64,000 nt of DNA from JAGQLF01 sp964437465 (GCA_964437465.1 CAYTGI010000003.1:1-64000); one strand, 5' to 3'. Shown: positions 1-9,774, counted from the stretch's first letter. The notes: generated by a model from the sequence alone, not told the origin. Numbers and translations: made by a program.

Positions 1-42
1 GGTCAGACTTTTACTATTGAGGTATTATTGGAAAAGTTTTAA
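1..42 (+). CDS. C-terminal end of an unidentified protein (partial)
   Basis: The first 42 bases read in frame 1 as 13 codons ending in TAA (…TIEVLLEKF). The stop lies 2 nt from the stop codon of the convergent PEGA gene, a spacing typical of this compact window. Too little is present to name a family, and it could be chance. Confidence 0.3.
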   Translation, partial: GQTFTIEVLLEKF

Positions 43-44
43 GA

Positions 45-1496
45 CTATTCTGTTAAGTCAACACTATATAGCGTGAGGTTGTTATTAAGACTATCCGATA
101 TTTCTTCACTGTCGTCTGAAAATATTAGTAATTCTCTATTATTAGATCTTAATACAGGTAACTCATTATTGATATTTATTGATAACTCATCAATAATTTC
201 AGAGCTATTTGTACCATCAATATCTGCTATTTCTATCTTGTAACCACCATCTGATTGACTTAAAATAATCATGCTATTGTTACTTTGAGAAAAATATATA
301 TCACCTTGGATTGTTAGGGGATTAATCTCAGTTTCGATTATAGAGTTTTGCCTGATTTCTATTACATTATAAACAGAATACACACTTTCTCCTGCTTGAA
401 GAATTACATTTCTTCCATCATTAGAGATATCTTTAACACTTACATTCTGTCCAAGATTTTCTAGGTACTCAAGGTTAAGGTCTAAGTAATTTAATCCATT
501 CACATCCTCAACAATAATCACATCTTCGTTTTCAGTACAAGATATATTAATAATGTTATTAAACGGGAGAACGAGTTCATCAGTCTCTTCAATTAACATT
601 GAATTACCTGCTTCATACTTGTAAATTAAATCTTCTGTACCTTTCCAATACACTGCATTATTTGTAATACAAAACGTAGGCGCTTGGTTAGGATTATAAG
701 TTACTAAGTCTTTAGATCCGTTTCTTAAGTTTAATTCGTATAGAATATTTTCGTTACTAATTAATATAGAATCTCCTCCAGATAACCAATCAAATTTTTC
801 AGGATAAAAACCAATAAGCTCATCTAAATCTTCTAGTTCAGACGATTCTGAGGTTTGAAATCTTGCTATGCTTATTCCTTCGATATTAAGTATTATTGAC
901 CTGTTGTCAGGAGATACTAATAATGAATATGGATTCGTAAGTAATAACTCCAGATCTTCTTGATTAAACTCGTAGATCAGAATTGGTGCATTTGTTGTGT
1001 TAAAGTCTAAAAAATCTTGATCTAATTGTTGTCTCCAAATACCGTTTTCAACTTCATCTGAGTTTAAAATAGTATAGTAAATATCACTAAAATTATTGGA
1101 AAATTTTATCTGATCAGCTTCGAAAGCTTGAACTAAATTTAAATTTAGATCCTCCGGATATAATTGTGCAAATATTTCCTTAACCCTCACACTATCAACT
1201 TTTATTGTCTTCTCCCAGCTAGTATACCCTTCTCTAGTTAGCTCAATGTGTACTTCTCCCAATGGAATATTTTGAATTAAATTCCCACTCTTACTTACTC
1301 TTTCTCCATCAATTAATACAGTTACATTACTAGGAATAGAATTCACTCTAATTAAGCCAGTTTCAATAATCTCTCCTGTTGGAGTTATTCTTTTACCTTG
1401 TATCAATAATAGAAACAAAGTTAGTGAAGTAATAAAGAATAATACAACTAAAACTATTAGTAAATAACCTCTAAATGAACTATTTGAATTAAGCAT
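45..1496 (-). CDS. Membrane-anchored PEGA-domain protein
   Basis: Residues about 10-32 form one hydrophobic segment followed by an extracytoplasmic region. Residues about 47-112 match a PEGA domain: 'GLIRVNSIPSNVTVLIDGE', then a 'TREGYTSWEKTI' strand. The remaining 370 residues contain spaced 'SPDNRSIIL', 'SNDGRNVIL' and 'SQSNNSMIIL' units that resemble TolB/WD-like propeller blades; this second part is inference. PEGA proteins are usually surface or S-layer associated, so a role at the cell envelope is likely. The gene is divergent from the glycosyltransferase at 1564 with 67 nt between the starts. ATG start. Confidence 0.8.
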   Translation of the reverse strand: MLNSNSSFRGYLLIVLVVLFFITSLTLFLLLIQGKRITPTGEIIETGLIRVNSIPSNVTVLIDGERVSKSGNLIQNIPLGEVHIELTREGYTSWEKTIKVDSVRVKEIFAQLYPEDLNLNLVQAFEADQIKFSNNFSDIYYTILNSDEVENGIWRQQLDQDFLDFNTTNAPILIYEFNQEDLELLLTNPYSLLVSPDNRSIILNIEGISIARFQTSESSELEDLDELIGFYPEKFDWLSGGDSILISNENILYELNLRNGSKDLVTYNPNQAPTFCITNNAVYWKGTEDLIYKYEAGNSMLIEETDELVLPFNNIINISCTENEDVIIVEDVNGLNYLDLNLEYLENLGQNVSVKDISNDGRNVILQAGESVYSVYNVIEIRQNSIIETEINPLTIQGDIYFSQSNNSMIILSQSDGGYKIEIADIDGTNSSEIIDELSININNELPVLRSNNRELLIFSDDSEEISDSLNNNLTLYSVDLTE

Positions 1497-1563
1497 ATCA
1501 GTTTTGTTAACAAATCATTAATGATAGAATTCTTATAACATTTATATCTTAGCAGATTTACAA

Positions 1564-3333
1564 GTGGAAGGTGGTTCAAATAAAACAACATTAGATTTTG
1601 TCCTAGAGAAAATTTCTCCTTTAATTGCATACACACTGATTCTTTTCCCTTTTATCATAAGTTTCATTAATGTACAGGTGACTGTTATATACCTTGCTAT
1701 AATTTACGTATATTTTGTCTATAAATCTGCATCAACAGCTCTGTTCTTTGCTATGTCTTTAAATAAGATAAGATCAGCAAATCAAATTAATTGGCATGAG
1801 CTTGTAAATGGATTAAAAGATATTGATACTGAAATTAGAAAACTTGAAGAAGATATTACAGAAGTTAAAGGATATACATGGGAAGAATATAATCAGACAA
1901 AGAGAGAGTTATATTCTAAGCTTAAGAATGTTAATGAAACATTGTCTGAAAATGCAAAACTTCCTAACTTTCTCCAGAAATTTTTGTTCAAAAGATTAAA
2001 AAATAAAACATTAAATTTTTTAGAACAAGAAATAAAAGTATTAAGAAGTTTAAAGGGAAAAGATATTTATTACCCTGATGAACTTCAACACATCATAATC
2101 ATTCCTCATGTGAAAGAGCCTGAATCTATACTTAGAGAAACATTAGATCATTTAAAAAATCAAACCTTTAATACTAGGCAAATTAATGTTGTTTTGGCTG
2201 CTGAAGCAGCAGATCCAAATGGAGTTCCTGTTTCTGAAAAATTAAGAGAAGAGTTTAAAGATGTTTTCAATAATATTTGGATAACAAACCATGTTCTTCA
2301 AGCTGATGAAATAGTAGGTAAATCTGCGAATATGAATTGGGCAGGCAGGTCTGTGCACAAAATTGTGACTGAGTTAGGTTGGGACATGAAAAAAACGACT
2401 GTAACGAGTTGCGATGCAGATTCAAAAATTGATCCACAGTATTTCAGTTATCTGACCTATAAGTACATAATAACTCCTAATAGTGAGTATAAGTACTATA
2501 CTTCAGCAATGATTTTTTATAATAATATTTGGAGATTACCTTTTTATGCGAGAGTTAAAAACTCTTCACACTCAATTTTTAACACAGCGAATTTAATAAG
2601 AGATGATAAACTAGTCCCTTTTTCAACATATACAACATCATTTTGGGTTTTAGAGGAAATAGGCTTCTGGGATCCATGGATTACTCCTGAAGATTACCAT
2701 CTGTTTTTTAAAGCAATCTTTAAGTTTAATGATAAAGTATCAACAGTACCATTATTCCTGAAAACAATGTCTGATGCTGCTGAAGGAGAGGGGCATTGGT
2801 CTACAATAAAAAATAATTATCTTCAAAGTCGAAGATGGGCGTGGGGAATTTCAGATGATGGATGGGTGATTAAAAACTTTTTTAAAAACTTTTTTAAAAG
2901 TTCTTTAAGATCTAAATACATAACTCTTCATATGCTTTTTGATCACATAATGGGATTAGCGATAGCCTTTCTTGTTCTATTGGGAGGTTTCTCACCTGGA
3001 TTCCTAAATCCTGAATTTAATAATGAAACTGTTGGAGCATTATTTCCAATAATTACCGGACAATTTGTTCAAATAACAATTTTATTCTTACTCATAGTTA
3101 TAGTGCTAGACTTTTATCTACGACCAACTCCAGATCATTTTCATTGGTGGAAAAATATAACGCGAGTTTTAGAATGGGTAGTTCAACCTGTTGCAGGTTT
3201 CTTTTTGACTTCACTACCTGGATTAGAAGCTCAGACTAGATTAGTTTTTGGAAGGTATCTTGAATATTACGTAACTAAGAAGCAAGGAGATGAGGATGAT
3301 GATGCCGACAAGAAAGAGGAAAATAGTGATTAA
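1564..3333 (+). CDS. Membrane glycosyltransferase, family 2 (cellulose/hyaluronan synthase-like)
   Basis: GTG start. Two N-terminal membrane segments (about 15-60), a cytosolic GT-A domain, and C-terminal membrane segments (about 455-555). GT2 landmarks are visible: 'TSCDADSKID' (metal-binding DxD), 'TPEDYHLF' (catalytic ED) and 'QSRRWAWG', the QxxRW motif of processive synthases. A basic, coiled region (75-160) precedes the catalytic domain. It probably polymerises or transfers sugars across the membrane into an envelope polysaccharide; substrate cannot be told. It begins a run of same-strand genes with the two small membrane proteins that follow. A TAGAAT at 1526-1531 is a possible -10 element. 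Confidence 0.85.
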   Translation: MEGGSNKTTLDFVLEKISPLIAYTLILFPFIISFINVQVTVIYLAIIYVYFVYKSASTALFFAMSLNKIRSANQINWHELVNGLKDIDTEIRKLEEDITEVKGYTWEEYNQTKRELYSKLKNVNETLSENAKLPNFLQKFLFKRLKNKTLNFLEQEIKVLRSLKGKDIYYPDELQHIIIIPHVKEPESILRETLDHLKNQTFNTRQINVVLAAEAADPNGVPVSEKLREEFKDVFNNIWITNHVLQADEIVGKSANMNWAGRSVHKIVTELGWDMKKTTVTSCDADSKIDPQYFSYLTYKYIITPNSEYKYYTSAMIFYNNIWRLPFYARVKNSSHSIFNTANLIRDDKLVPFSTYTTSFWVLEEIGFWDPWITPEDYHLFFKAIFKFNDKVSTVPLFLKTMSDAAEGEGHWSTIKNNYLQSRRWAWGISDDGWVIKNFFKNFFKSSLRSKYITLHMLFDHIMGLAIAFLVLLGGFSPGFLNPEFNNETVGALFPIITGQFVQITILFLLIVIVLDFYLRPTPDHFHWWKNITRVLEWVVQPVAGFFLTSLPGLEAQTRLVFGRYLEYYVTKKQGDEDDDADKKEENSD

Positions 3334-3359
3334 AAATTAATAATTATTAATTACTAATT

Positions 3360-3584
3360 TTGATAAAAGAATCTCATTCTAGAAGTGTATTAAAAGCTAT
3401 AACTTGGAGAGTAACTGCGACAACAACTACAACTGTTGTAACCTATTTTGTTACAGGTGAACTTACAATAGCGCTCACGGTTGGTTTTTTTGAATTTATA
3501 ATAAAGATTTTCATATATTACCTACATGAGAGAGCGTGGTTAGCTGTAGGTTTTGGTAAAATAAAAAATGCAAAGAGAAGATAG
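3360..3584 (+). CDS. DUF2061-family small membrane protein
   Basis: 74 residues, TTG start 26 nt after the glycosyltransferase. The 'SVLKAITWRVTATTTT' opening and 'EFIIKIFIYYLHERAW' near the end are characteristic of DUF2061, a two-helix membrane protein of unknown function. Its position behind a polysaccharide synthase suggests an envelope role, but nothing in the sequence shows one. The last 17 nt overlap the next gene, so the two are probably co-translated. Confidence 0.8.
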   Translation: MIKESHSRSVLKAITWRVTATTTTTVVTYFVTGELTIALTVGFFEFIIKIFIYYLHERAWLAVGFGKIKNAKRR

Positions 3585-3771
3585 AAATACAATTATAATG
3601 ATTATGGTCGTTTTGATCATTAGTGTTGTAGCTTTAATTGCAGTGATTAGTATTTCTTGGAGAGTTGTAGGTGATTCAGTAACAAGCGTAGTTAACTCGA
3701 TAACTAGGGCTGTAAGATTACAAAATTTAGATTATAACTTCGAAATTCCAGACCCAGCAGAACAAACTTAA
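3568..3771 (+). CDS. Small single-pass membrane protein of unknown function
   Basis: 67 residues: short charged N-terminus, one hydrophobic segment (about 9-32), then an amphipathic tail. ATG start inside the end of the DUF2061 gene (17-nt overlap). No family recognised. Its TAA stop and the TAA stop of the convergent ftsW/rodA gene share the palindrome TTAA at 3768-3771. Confidence 0.6.
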   Translation: MQREDRNTIIMIMVVLIISVVALIAVISISWRVVGDSVTSVVNSITRAVRLQNLDYNFEIPDPAEQT

Positions 3772-5105
3772 GACCTTGTTTGAATTTGGTTTTGTTCCTT
3801 ACTAATATTTAAAAGAATTCCAACTCCAACCAAAGTCATTATTGTACTACTTCCACCATATGTGAAGAAAGGAAGAGGCATTCCCCCAAAAGGAATGATT
3901 ACAGCTACGGCAGCAATATTTAAAAATCCTTGAATTACAATAAGTGATGTCATTCCAACAGCTACAAGTGCACCAAATCTAGAATTAGCGTTTTGAGCAA
4001 TTCCTAATCCAACTGAAGCAAAGAACAGAAAACCTATCGTTACCAACAAAGTTCCAAAAAAACCAAACTCTTCACCAATAACTGAAAAGATTGAGTCTGT
4101 GTATGCTGCTTGTTGAAGATATCCTTGCTTTATTACTGATTCTCCATAACCGTTTCCTATCAACCAACCTGATGCTAAGCCGACAAGACCGTTGAAAACC
4201 TGAAATCCTCCACTTTGGATAACTTCTGCTGAAGACTCTGGACCATGTTGAAAAATATGAAAAAAAGTATCGACTCTTGCTCGCCTATATCCCTCAAGCA
4301 TTAATGCAAAAACACCAAAAATGAGAGATGAAGCTAGGATAGAGATACTTCCAAGTGTGTGGACTGCTGTAGTTCCACTAACAAAGTAAACAGATAGGAT
4401 AGATAATACTAATACAACAGTGGTATCAAAATCTCTTTGAAGCAGAATCATGATACTAACAATTCCTAATAGGAAAAGAAAAGGCATAATAACTTTTGAA
4501 AAGTGAGTTTGAATATCTTTACTATATTTTTCTATATCATTTTTAGTAAGCCAAGATGCAATATATAGAATAAACATAAACTTAACGTATTCTGAAGGTT
4601 GGAAGTTAAATACCTGAAGATTTATCCATCTCGGAGCTCCATTTAAAGCTTCAACTAAGGGCATCTGCAACCCGCTAGTTGTTCCATCAGCTGTTGTTGT
4701 TCCAAAGAGTGCTTCTGGCAATATGTACAATAGGAATAATACACCTACACCTAATAGGAAGGGTGTGATCTTTTTTAAGAAATCTAGTGGCATTAAGAAA
4801 AACACATACCCAATAGCAGAACCAGCCAATAGCCAAATAAGCTGTCTTTTAAAATAGAAAAATGTATCCCCAATGTTAGGATCAGAATAAGCATAGTAAG
4901 CGCTTGCGCTAAAGATCATAAGTAATCCTCCAATACAAAAAAGAAACACGACAGCAATAATATTGAAGTTTGGTTTTCCATGTAGATTTAGAAAACGAAT
5001 AAAAAGATTATCTCGTTTCTGTTTTTCTTTGTTATAAATTTTTTTTCGCTTTTTAGTTCTAATATTTCTTTTTGTTGTAGAGTTTCTTATGACTTTCCTT
5101 CTCAA
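3768..5105 (-). CDS. FtsW/RodA/SpoVE-family peptidoglycan polymerase
   Basis: A SEDS-family protein, the lipid II glycan polymerase that works with a class B PBP in division or elongation. About ten membrane segments follow a strongly basic N-terminal tail of about 35 residues. Family landmarks: 'NFQPSEYVKF', 'LQRDFDTTVV' (the conserved Asp region), 'GEEFGFFG', and 'GGMPLPFFTYGGSS' near the C-terminus. The start is TTG at 5105; no in-frame ATG exists before the first membrane helix. A TATTAT with a preceding TG lies about 36 nt upstream. FtsW versus RodA cannot be decided from the sequence alone, and no partner class B PBP is in the window. Confidence 0.9.
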   Translation of the reverse strand: MRRKVIRNSTTKRNIRTKKRKKIYNKEKQKRDNLFIRFLNLHGKPNFNIIAVVFLFCIGGLLMIFSASAYYAYSDPNIGDTFFYFKRQLIWLLAGSAIGYVFFLMPLDFLKKITPFLLGVGVLFLLYILPEALFGTTTADGTTSGLQMPLVEALNGAPRWINLQVFNFQPSEYVKFMFILYIASWLTKNDIEKYSKDIQTHFSKVIMPFLFLLGIVSIMILLQRDFDTTVVLVLSILSVYFVSGTTAVHTLGSISILASSLIFGVFALMLEGYRRARVDTFFHIFQHGPESSAEVIQSGGFQVFNGLVGLASGWLIGNGYGESVIKQGYLQQAAYTDSIFSVIGEEFGFFGTLLVTIGFLFFASVGLGIAQNANSRFGALVAVGMTSLIVIQGFLNIAAVAVIIPFGGMPLPFFTYGGSSTIMTLVGVGILLNISKEQNQIQTRS

Positions 5106-5171
5106 TTGAAAAATTCGACGTAAAAACCATAATACATGATTATTTACTTAAATTGTAACGTATGTAAGCGG

Positions 5172-5777
5172 CTAGTTGTGTTTTTTATCGGTCTCAGTTT
5201 CTTCTAACTTGAATTCTGGGTAGTTAAAATAAAGAAAAGCTAAGAAAAAGTTAATTCTATAACTCCATCTAAAAAAGCCTACAATAAAACTATGTATTTG
5301 TTCTGGATACTTACCAGTAAATAATACAATAAACCAGCTTGCAATTATTCCAAGGAACATAAGCAGTGAGGCAAAATAAAGAATGATAAAGTGTGGAATT
5401 AAAACAATTGCACCTAGGAAAGTTACAAAAAGTAGTCTTTTTCTTGATACTTCTTCAGGATAACCAATTTCTAAATTTACTTTGTCCCATTCTGCATTTG
5501 GTCCAAATGGAGGGTATCCATCAACTAAATTAAGCAAAGAAGCGTTTAATCTGAGTTGCCATCTCATTAATCCAAGATAGGCTTCATAAGCTACTCTAGG
5601 ATATTTTCTTGTAAATAGGATTGAAAACCATGCATAAATCATCAAGATTCCAGCCCAGATTAGGTATATGTAAAGAAGAAATGCATGAGGAATTCCAATA
5701 TAGAGCCAACCAAAGAAACTTCTTAATAACAATTCTACTCTTGAATAGCTCTCTTGATATAATATATCTAATTTCAT
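5172..5777 (-). CDS. DUF4389-family membrane protein
   Basis: 201 residues with four hydrophobic segments arranged as two pairs. Both halves carry the DUF4389 signature 'LFT(R/G)KYP', followed by a conserved 'RW' and 'R(L/I)N'; the first half continues to 'DGYPPFG'. Function of the family is unknown. It lies 66 nt upstream of ftsW/rodA on the same strand. A TATTAT hexamer ends 6 nt before the ATG, but the whole region is A/T only, so this is weak evidence for a leaderless start. Confidence 0.75.
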   Translation of the reverse strand: MKLDILYQESYSRVELLLRSFFGWLYIGIPHAFLLYIYLIWAGILMIYAWFSILFTRKYPRVAYEAYLGLMRWQLRLNASLLNLVDGYPPFGPNAEWDKVNLEIGYPEEVSRKRLLFVTFLGAIVLIPHFIILYFASLLMFLGIIASWFIVLFTGKYPEQIHSFIVGFFRWSYRINFFLAFLYFNYPEFKLEETETDKKHN

Positions 5778-5860
5778 TGAAATATAATAAAAAATAATTA
5801 AAATATTATATATTTTTAATATTGAAAGGTAAATTAGATTGCTTAGTGGAAAACTATTCG

Positions 5861-5869
5861 TGATACAAT
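5861..5869 (+). promoter_or_regulatory. Extended -10 promoter of secA
   Basis: TGaTACAAT gives an extended -10 element about 28 nt before the secA ATG, so secA would have a short leader of roughly 20 nt. There is no purine-rich Shine-Dalgarno sequence before the start. Confidence 0.5.
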
Positions 5870-5897
5870 TATTAGCGTATTTGTTAAATTAAATTGA

Positions 5898-8800
5898 ATG
5901 CTTGGTAAAGTAAAAAAACTATTTGATTCTTCAAACAAAAAACTTAGAGCAACAAGAAATGACTTAACTGCAATAAGAGATTTAGAAGAAGACATAAAAA
6001 AAATGTCTGATAAAGACATAAAGAAAAGAATCTCAGAGATGAAAGATGAGTTAAAAGAACTAGTTAATAAAATTCCAGAAGAACAAAAAAAGTCTCTAAC
6101 AAAAGTAAATCGAAGAGAAAAATTCCCTGATAATGAAAAAGAAGTACAGGAAAAGCTTTGGGAGTTTATGCCAGAAGTTTATGCAATGTTAAACGAATCT
6201 TTCAGACGAACAGTTGGATTCACCTATCATGATGTGCAATTACAAGCTGGAATATTATTAGGTAAAGGCCAGCTTCTTGTAGAGCAATATACTGGTGAGG
6301 GGAAAACTATGACTTTTATGCTTCCGCTTGCACTTTATGCATTAGCAGGTCGAGGTGCACATCTTGTTACTGTCAATAACTATCTTACAAAAGTAGGTGG
6401 TGAGTACGCAGGCTACATGCTATCAAGGCTAGGATTGTCTGTAGGAATTATCTCTCCTGATGGATCATTTAAATTTGTTGAGAATAAAGATCTTGAAAAA
6501 TATAAATCTAAGGATTCGATTGAAGAGGAGTATGACAGAATATCAATTGATGCAATGGGTGGGAGAAATCTAGTTTCATGTCAGAAAAGAGAAGCTTATT
6601 ATTGCGATGTAACTTACGCTACAAATAATGAGCTTGGATTCGACTATCTTAGAGATAATATGGCTTGGGATATTGGTAGATTAGCTCAAAGAGAACTGTA
6701 CTTCTGCATTATTGATGAGGCCGACTCAATTCTGATTGATGAGGCTAGAACTCCTTTGATTATTTCTGCAACTCCTGACGAAACTGATACAGAGAAGTAC
6801 GCTCGTTTCGCAGCTGCTGTAAAAAATTTAGATGAAGGTGAGGAAAAAGACTACGTTGTTGATTATAAGGCTAGAAGTGTAAATCTAACTGAGTCAGGAA
6901 TGTCTAAGGTTGAAGAGTTCTTAGAAGTAGATAATGCTTGGGCTGACTACTCTACTGCTTACCACATAGAGAATGCACTTAAAGCAAAAGCATTATTCAT
7001 TAAAGATGATCAATACATGGTTAGAAATGGAAATGTTTACATTGTAGATGAATTTACAGGACGTGTTCTTGAGGGAAGAAGATATTCAGAAGGTCTTCAC
7101 CAAGCAATTGAGGCAAAAGAAGGTGTTGAAATAAAACAAGAAAGTAAAACTTTCGCTACAATCACTTTCCAAAACTTTTTTAGAATATACAAAGTTCTGG
7201 CTGGTGGTTCAGGAACAATTATGACTGAATCTGAGGAGTTTTATAAGATTTACGGTTTAGATTCAGTAGTTATACCTACAAATAAACCAAGAATTAGAAT
7301 TGATTATCCAGATAGGATCTATAAAACAGCTGAAGCTAAATTTAAAGCAGTTGTTAGTGAAATTATTGAAATGCACGAACAAGGAAGACCAGTTCTTGTC
7401 GGTACTACTTCCGTTGAAAAGTCAGAATTAATCTCTAAGCTTTTAGACAGAGAAGGTATTCCTCATGAAGTTCTAAATGCAAAATTTCACGAGCAGGAAT
7501 CTAGAATTGTTGCTGAAGCTGGAAAGAAAGGTGCTGTAACTGTTGCTACAAACATGGCTGGTAGAGGTACAGATATTGTTATCGGTGGTGGATCTAGAGG
7601 TGATGATTCATATAACGAAGTGGCTGAACTTGGAGGACTACATGTAATTGGTACAGAAAGACATGATTCAAGAAGAATTGATAATCAGCTTAGAGGAAGG
7701 ACAGGAAGGCAAGGAGAACCAGGAAGCACAAGATTCTACGTCTCGCTTGATGATCAGATTATGAGAGTTCTTGGTGGAGAATTCTTATCTAAACTTTTAA
7801 ATATGGTTAGAGTTCCAGACGACATGCCTATTGAGATGCAGATGATCGCAAATCAAATTGAAACTGCACAAAAAAGAGTTGAGGGAGTTAATTTTGACTC
7901 AAGAAAGCGTATTGTTGAATACGACGATGTTATGAATCAACATAGAGAGATTTTCTATACTAAGAGAAACAATGTTCTATTTACAACAGACCATGCTTTA
8001 GGTAAATTCATAGAAGCTGATAGAGCAATTGATATTAATCTTCCAGAACATGAAGATAAAAAAGCAAAATATCAAGATGAAGCTGATGACAATAAGGAAA
8101 GAGCTGAAGAAATGATTGAACACTTAGTTTTAAGTACTATTGAAAATCAGATTTTTTCTACAATTCCTGAAGGAACTAAAATAAAAGAAGAAACTGCTGA
8201 GAGGGTAATTGAAAGGATCACTAAAACTATACCAGCTCCTCTACTTCAAAGATCTATGGGAGTAGCTAGCTCATCCTTAGCAAAAGAGTATTTAAAGAAA
8301 ATAGAAAAAGGTGAAGATCCTCAAGAAATATTGATAGAAGCCTCTAAAAAATCATTTGAAGATAAAGTTAAAGAACTTGAAACTGATTACTACACGGTAA
8401 TAAAAATGCTAAATCTTGAAACATTAGATAAAGCTTGGGTTGATCATTTAGAAATAATGAAAGATGTTAGAGATAGTATCTCTCTATCTGGCTATGCGCA
8501 GAGGAACCCATTAGTTGAATATAAAAATATAGCATTTCAAATTTTTGAATCATTTATCACTAAAGTAGATTTAGAAGTGTCATCTAAATTCTTCAAAGTA
8601 ACTAAAGTGCGAAGGGTTAGCCAACCTCAAAATATTCAAACTAATGATGATGAGGTTAGTGATGTTTTGACTGGGGACAGAGAGATGCTACCTGGTCCTG
8701 GTGATGCAGTTAGATCAAAAGATGTGATTTCAGATATTGATAATGCTGTGAAAAAACGAAATCAAAGAATGCGAACAAACTCTTCAGAACAAGGTTCAAG

Positions 8801-8939
8801 AACAGTTGTCTCAGAAAAAAAGTATGGAAGAAATGATCGTGTTACAGTTGAATACACTGATGGTAGAAAACATGAGGATGTTAAATATAAAAAAGTCCAA
8901 GCTGATGTTGAGGCAGGGAATGCTAGGGTGATTAGCTAA
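5898..8939 (+). CDS. secA: Preprotein translocase ATPase SecA
   Basis: Motor of the Sec export channel. Walker A 'QYTGEGKT' near residue 131, DEAD-box 'IIDEADSILIDEARTP', helicase motifs 'ATNMAGRGTDI' and 'QLRGRTGRQGEPGSTRFY' are all intact. Two oddities. Between 'GLSVGI' and 'KREAYYCDVTYATNNE' there is an insertion of roughly 45 residues compared with typical SecA. The C-terminus lacks the Cys-rich SEC-C zinc motif; instead 'KKYGRNDRVTVEYTDGRK' occupies the place where 'GRNDPCPCGSGK' normally sits. Length 1013 residues is slightly above usual. ATG start; the NUDIX-like gene follows after 20 nt. Confidence 0.97.
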   Translation: MLGKVKKLFDSSNKKLRATRNDLTAIRDLEEDIKKMSDKDIKKRISEMKDELKELVNKIPEEQKKSLTKVNRREKFPDNEKEVQEKLWEFMPEVYAMLNESFRRTVGFTYHDVQLQAGILLGKGQLLVEQYTGEGKTMTFMLPLALYALAGRGAHLVTVNNYLTKVGGEYAGYMLSRLGLSVGIISPDGSFKFVENKDLEKYKSKDSIEEEYDRISIDAMGGRNLVSCQKREAYYCDVTYATNNELGFDYLRDNMAWDIGRLAQRELYFCIIDEADSILIDEARTPLIISATPDETDTEKYARFAAAVKNLDEGEEKDYVVDYKARSVNLTESGMSKVEEFLEVDNAWADYSTAYHIENALKAKALFIKDDQYMVRNGNVYIVDEFTGRVLEGRRYSEGLHQAIEAKEGVEIKQESKTFATITFQNFFRIYKVLAGGSGTIMTESEEFYKIYGLDSVVIPTNKPRIRIDYPDRIYKTAEAKFKAVVSEIIEMHEQGRPVLVGTTSVEKSELISKLLDREGIPHEVLNAKFHEQESRIVAEAGKKGAVTVATNMAGRGTDIVIGGGSRGDDSYNEVAELGGLHVIGTERHDSRRIDNQLRGRTGRQGEPGSTRFYVSLDDQIMRVLGGEFLSKLLNMVRVPDDMPIEMQMIANQIETAQKRVEGVNFDSRKRIVEYDDVMNQHREIFYTKRNNVLFTTDHALGKFIEADRAIDINLPEHEDKKAKYQDEADDNKERAEEMIEHLVLSTIENQIFSTIPEGTKIKEETAERVIERITKTIPAPLLQRSMGVASSSLAKEYLKKIEKGEDPQEILIEASKKSFEDKVKELETDYYTVIKMLNLETLDKAWVDHLEIMKDVRDSISLSGYAQRNPLVEYKNIAFQIFESFITKVDLEVSSKFFKVTKVRRVSQPQNIQTNDDEVSDVLTGDREMLPGPGDAVRSKDVISDIDNAVKKRNQRMRTNSSEQGSRTVVSEKKYGRNDRVTVEYTDGRKHEDVKYKKVQADVEAGNARVIS

Positions 8940-8959
8940 AAGTTAAAAATTTAGACGAT

Positions 8960-9478
8960 TTGAAAAACTATTTCCAAGCCAATCCAGACAAACCATTTCA
9001 CCTCTCAATAGGCGCTGTAGTAATGAACGAAGATTATTCTAAAGTTCTTTTTCATCACATTCCTAAGTTTCAAGATTATGAAGACATTTATTTACTTATG
9101 AGAGAAAGTATGGAAACTGAAGAAAAATTTGAAGATACACTTACTAGAGGTGTTAAAGAGGAATTTGGTGCAGAAGTAGAGATTATTGATTTCCTAGGAT
9201 CACTTGTTGCGATTGATAATTGGTTCGGGGAGATTAATAAAGAAACAGAAGTTCAAAAAACAACACTATATTTTCTTACTAAATTTAAGTCTCAAGATAA
9301 GAATCAAAGAGTAGATGAAGGAACAATTGAATCGAAGTCTACTCTAGTTTGGTTAAGCATTGAAGAGGCTATAGAAAAAATGCGTAATTTCTTTTCAAAA
9401 TATAAGATTAATAATCTGAATGAAGTGGATGTACTCAATAGAGCTAGAGAATACATAGATATCCACATGCTCACATAG
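8960..9478 (+). CDS. NUDIX-like hydrolase with an altered NUDIX box
   Basis: 172 residues, TTG start. Residues 16-60 ('LSIGAVVMNEDYSKVLFHH') have the NUDIX β-strand pattern and the region near residue 65 aligns with the box GX5EX7REUXEEXGU. The box reads 'RGVKEEFGA': the EE pair that binds metal remains, but the Glu of RE is Gly and the leading Gly is Glu. It may act on nucleoside diphosphate derivatives, act weakly, or have lost activity. Lies 20 nt after secA and 23 nt before the AbiEii pair on the same strand. Confidence 0.65.
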   Translation: MKNYFQANPDKPFHLSIGAVVMNEDYSKVLFHHIPKFQDYEDIYLLMRESMETEEKFEDTLTRGVKEEFGAEVEIIDFLGSLVAIDNWFGEINKETEVQKTTLYFLTKFKSQDKNQRVDEGTIESKSTLVWLSIEEAIEKMRNFFSKYKINNLNEVDVLNRAREYIDIHMLT

Positions 9479-9501
9479 AGAATAATCTATTTATAATCCC
9501 C

Positions 9502-9774
9502 TTGCAAAAAAGGTCAAAGAATCATAGATTGTATACACAATTATTATTTTCAAACATGCCAAACTCATTTAAGACTTATTTCTGGGACATTGACTCAGAA
9601 AAGCTTAATCTCGAAGAAGATTACATTTATATTATTTCAAGATTATTAGAACTGGGTAAGTTCGAATCTGTACAATGGATATTCAACCATTACTCTAAAC
9701 TAGATATACAAGATGCACTATATAATGGAAATGTTTCAGAACAGACAAAAGAATTTGTTAAAGCTTTAATATAA
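9502..9774 (+). CDS. DUF6922-like small protein, putative antitoxin partner
   Basis: 90 residues, TTG start. 'YFWDIDSEKLNLEEDYIYI' followed by 'RLLELGKFESVQWIFNHY' resembles the small DUF6922-type proteins commonly found just upstream of AbiEii-type nucleotidyltransferases. The next gene starts 4 nt after its stop. The antitoxin role is inferred from this arrangement. Confidence 0.6.
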   Translation: MQKRSKNHRLYTQLLFSNMPNSFKTYFWDIDSEKLNLEEDYIYIISRLLELGKFESVQWIFNHYSKLDIQDALYNGNVSEQTKEFVKALI

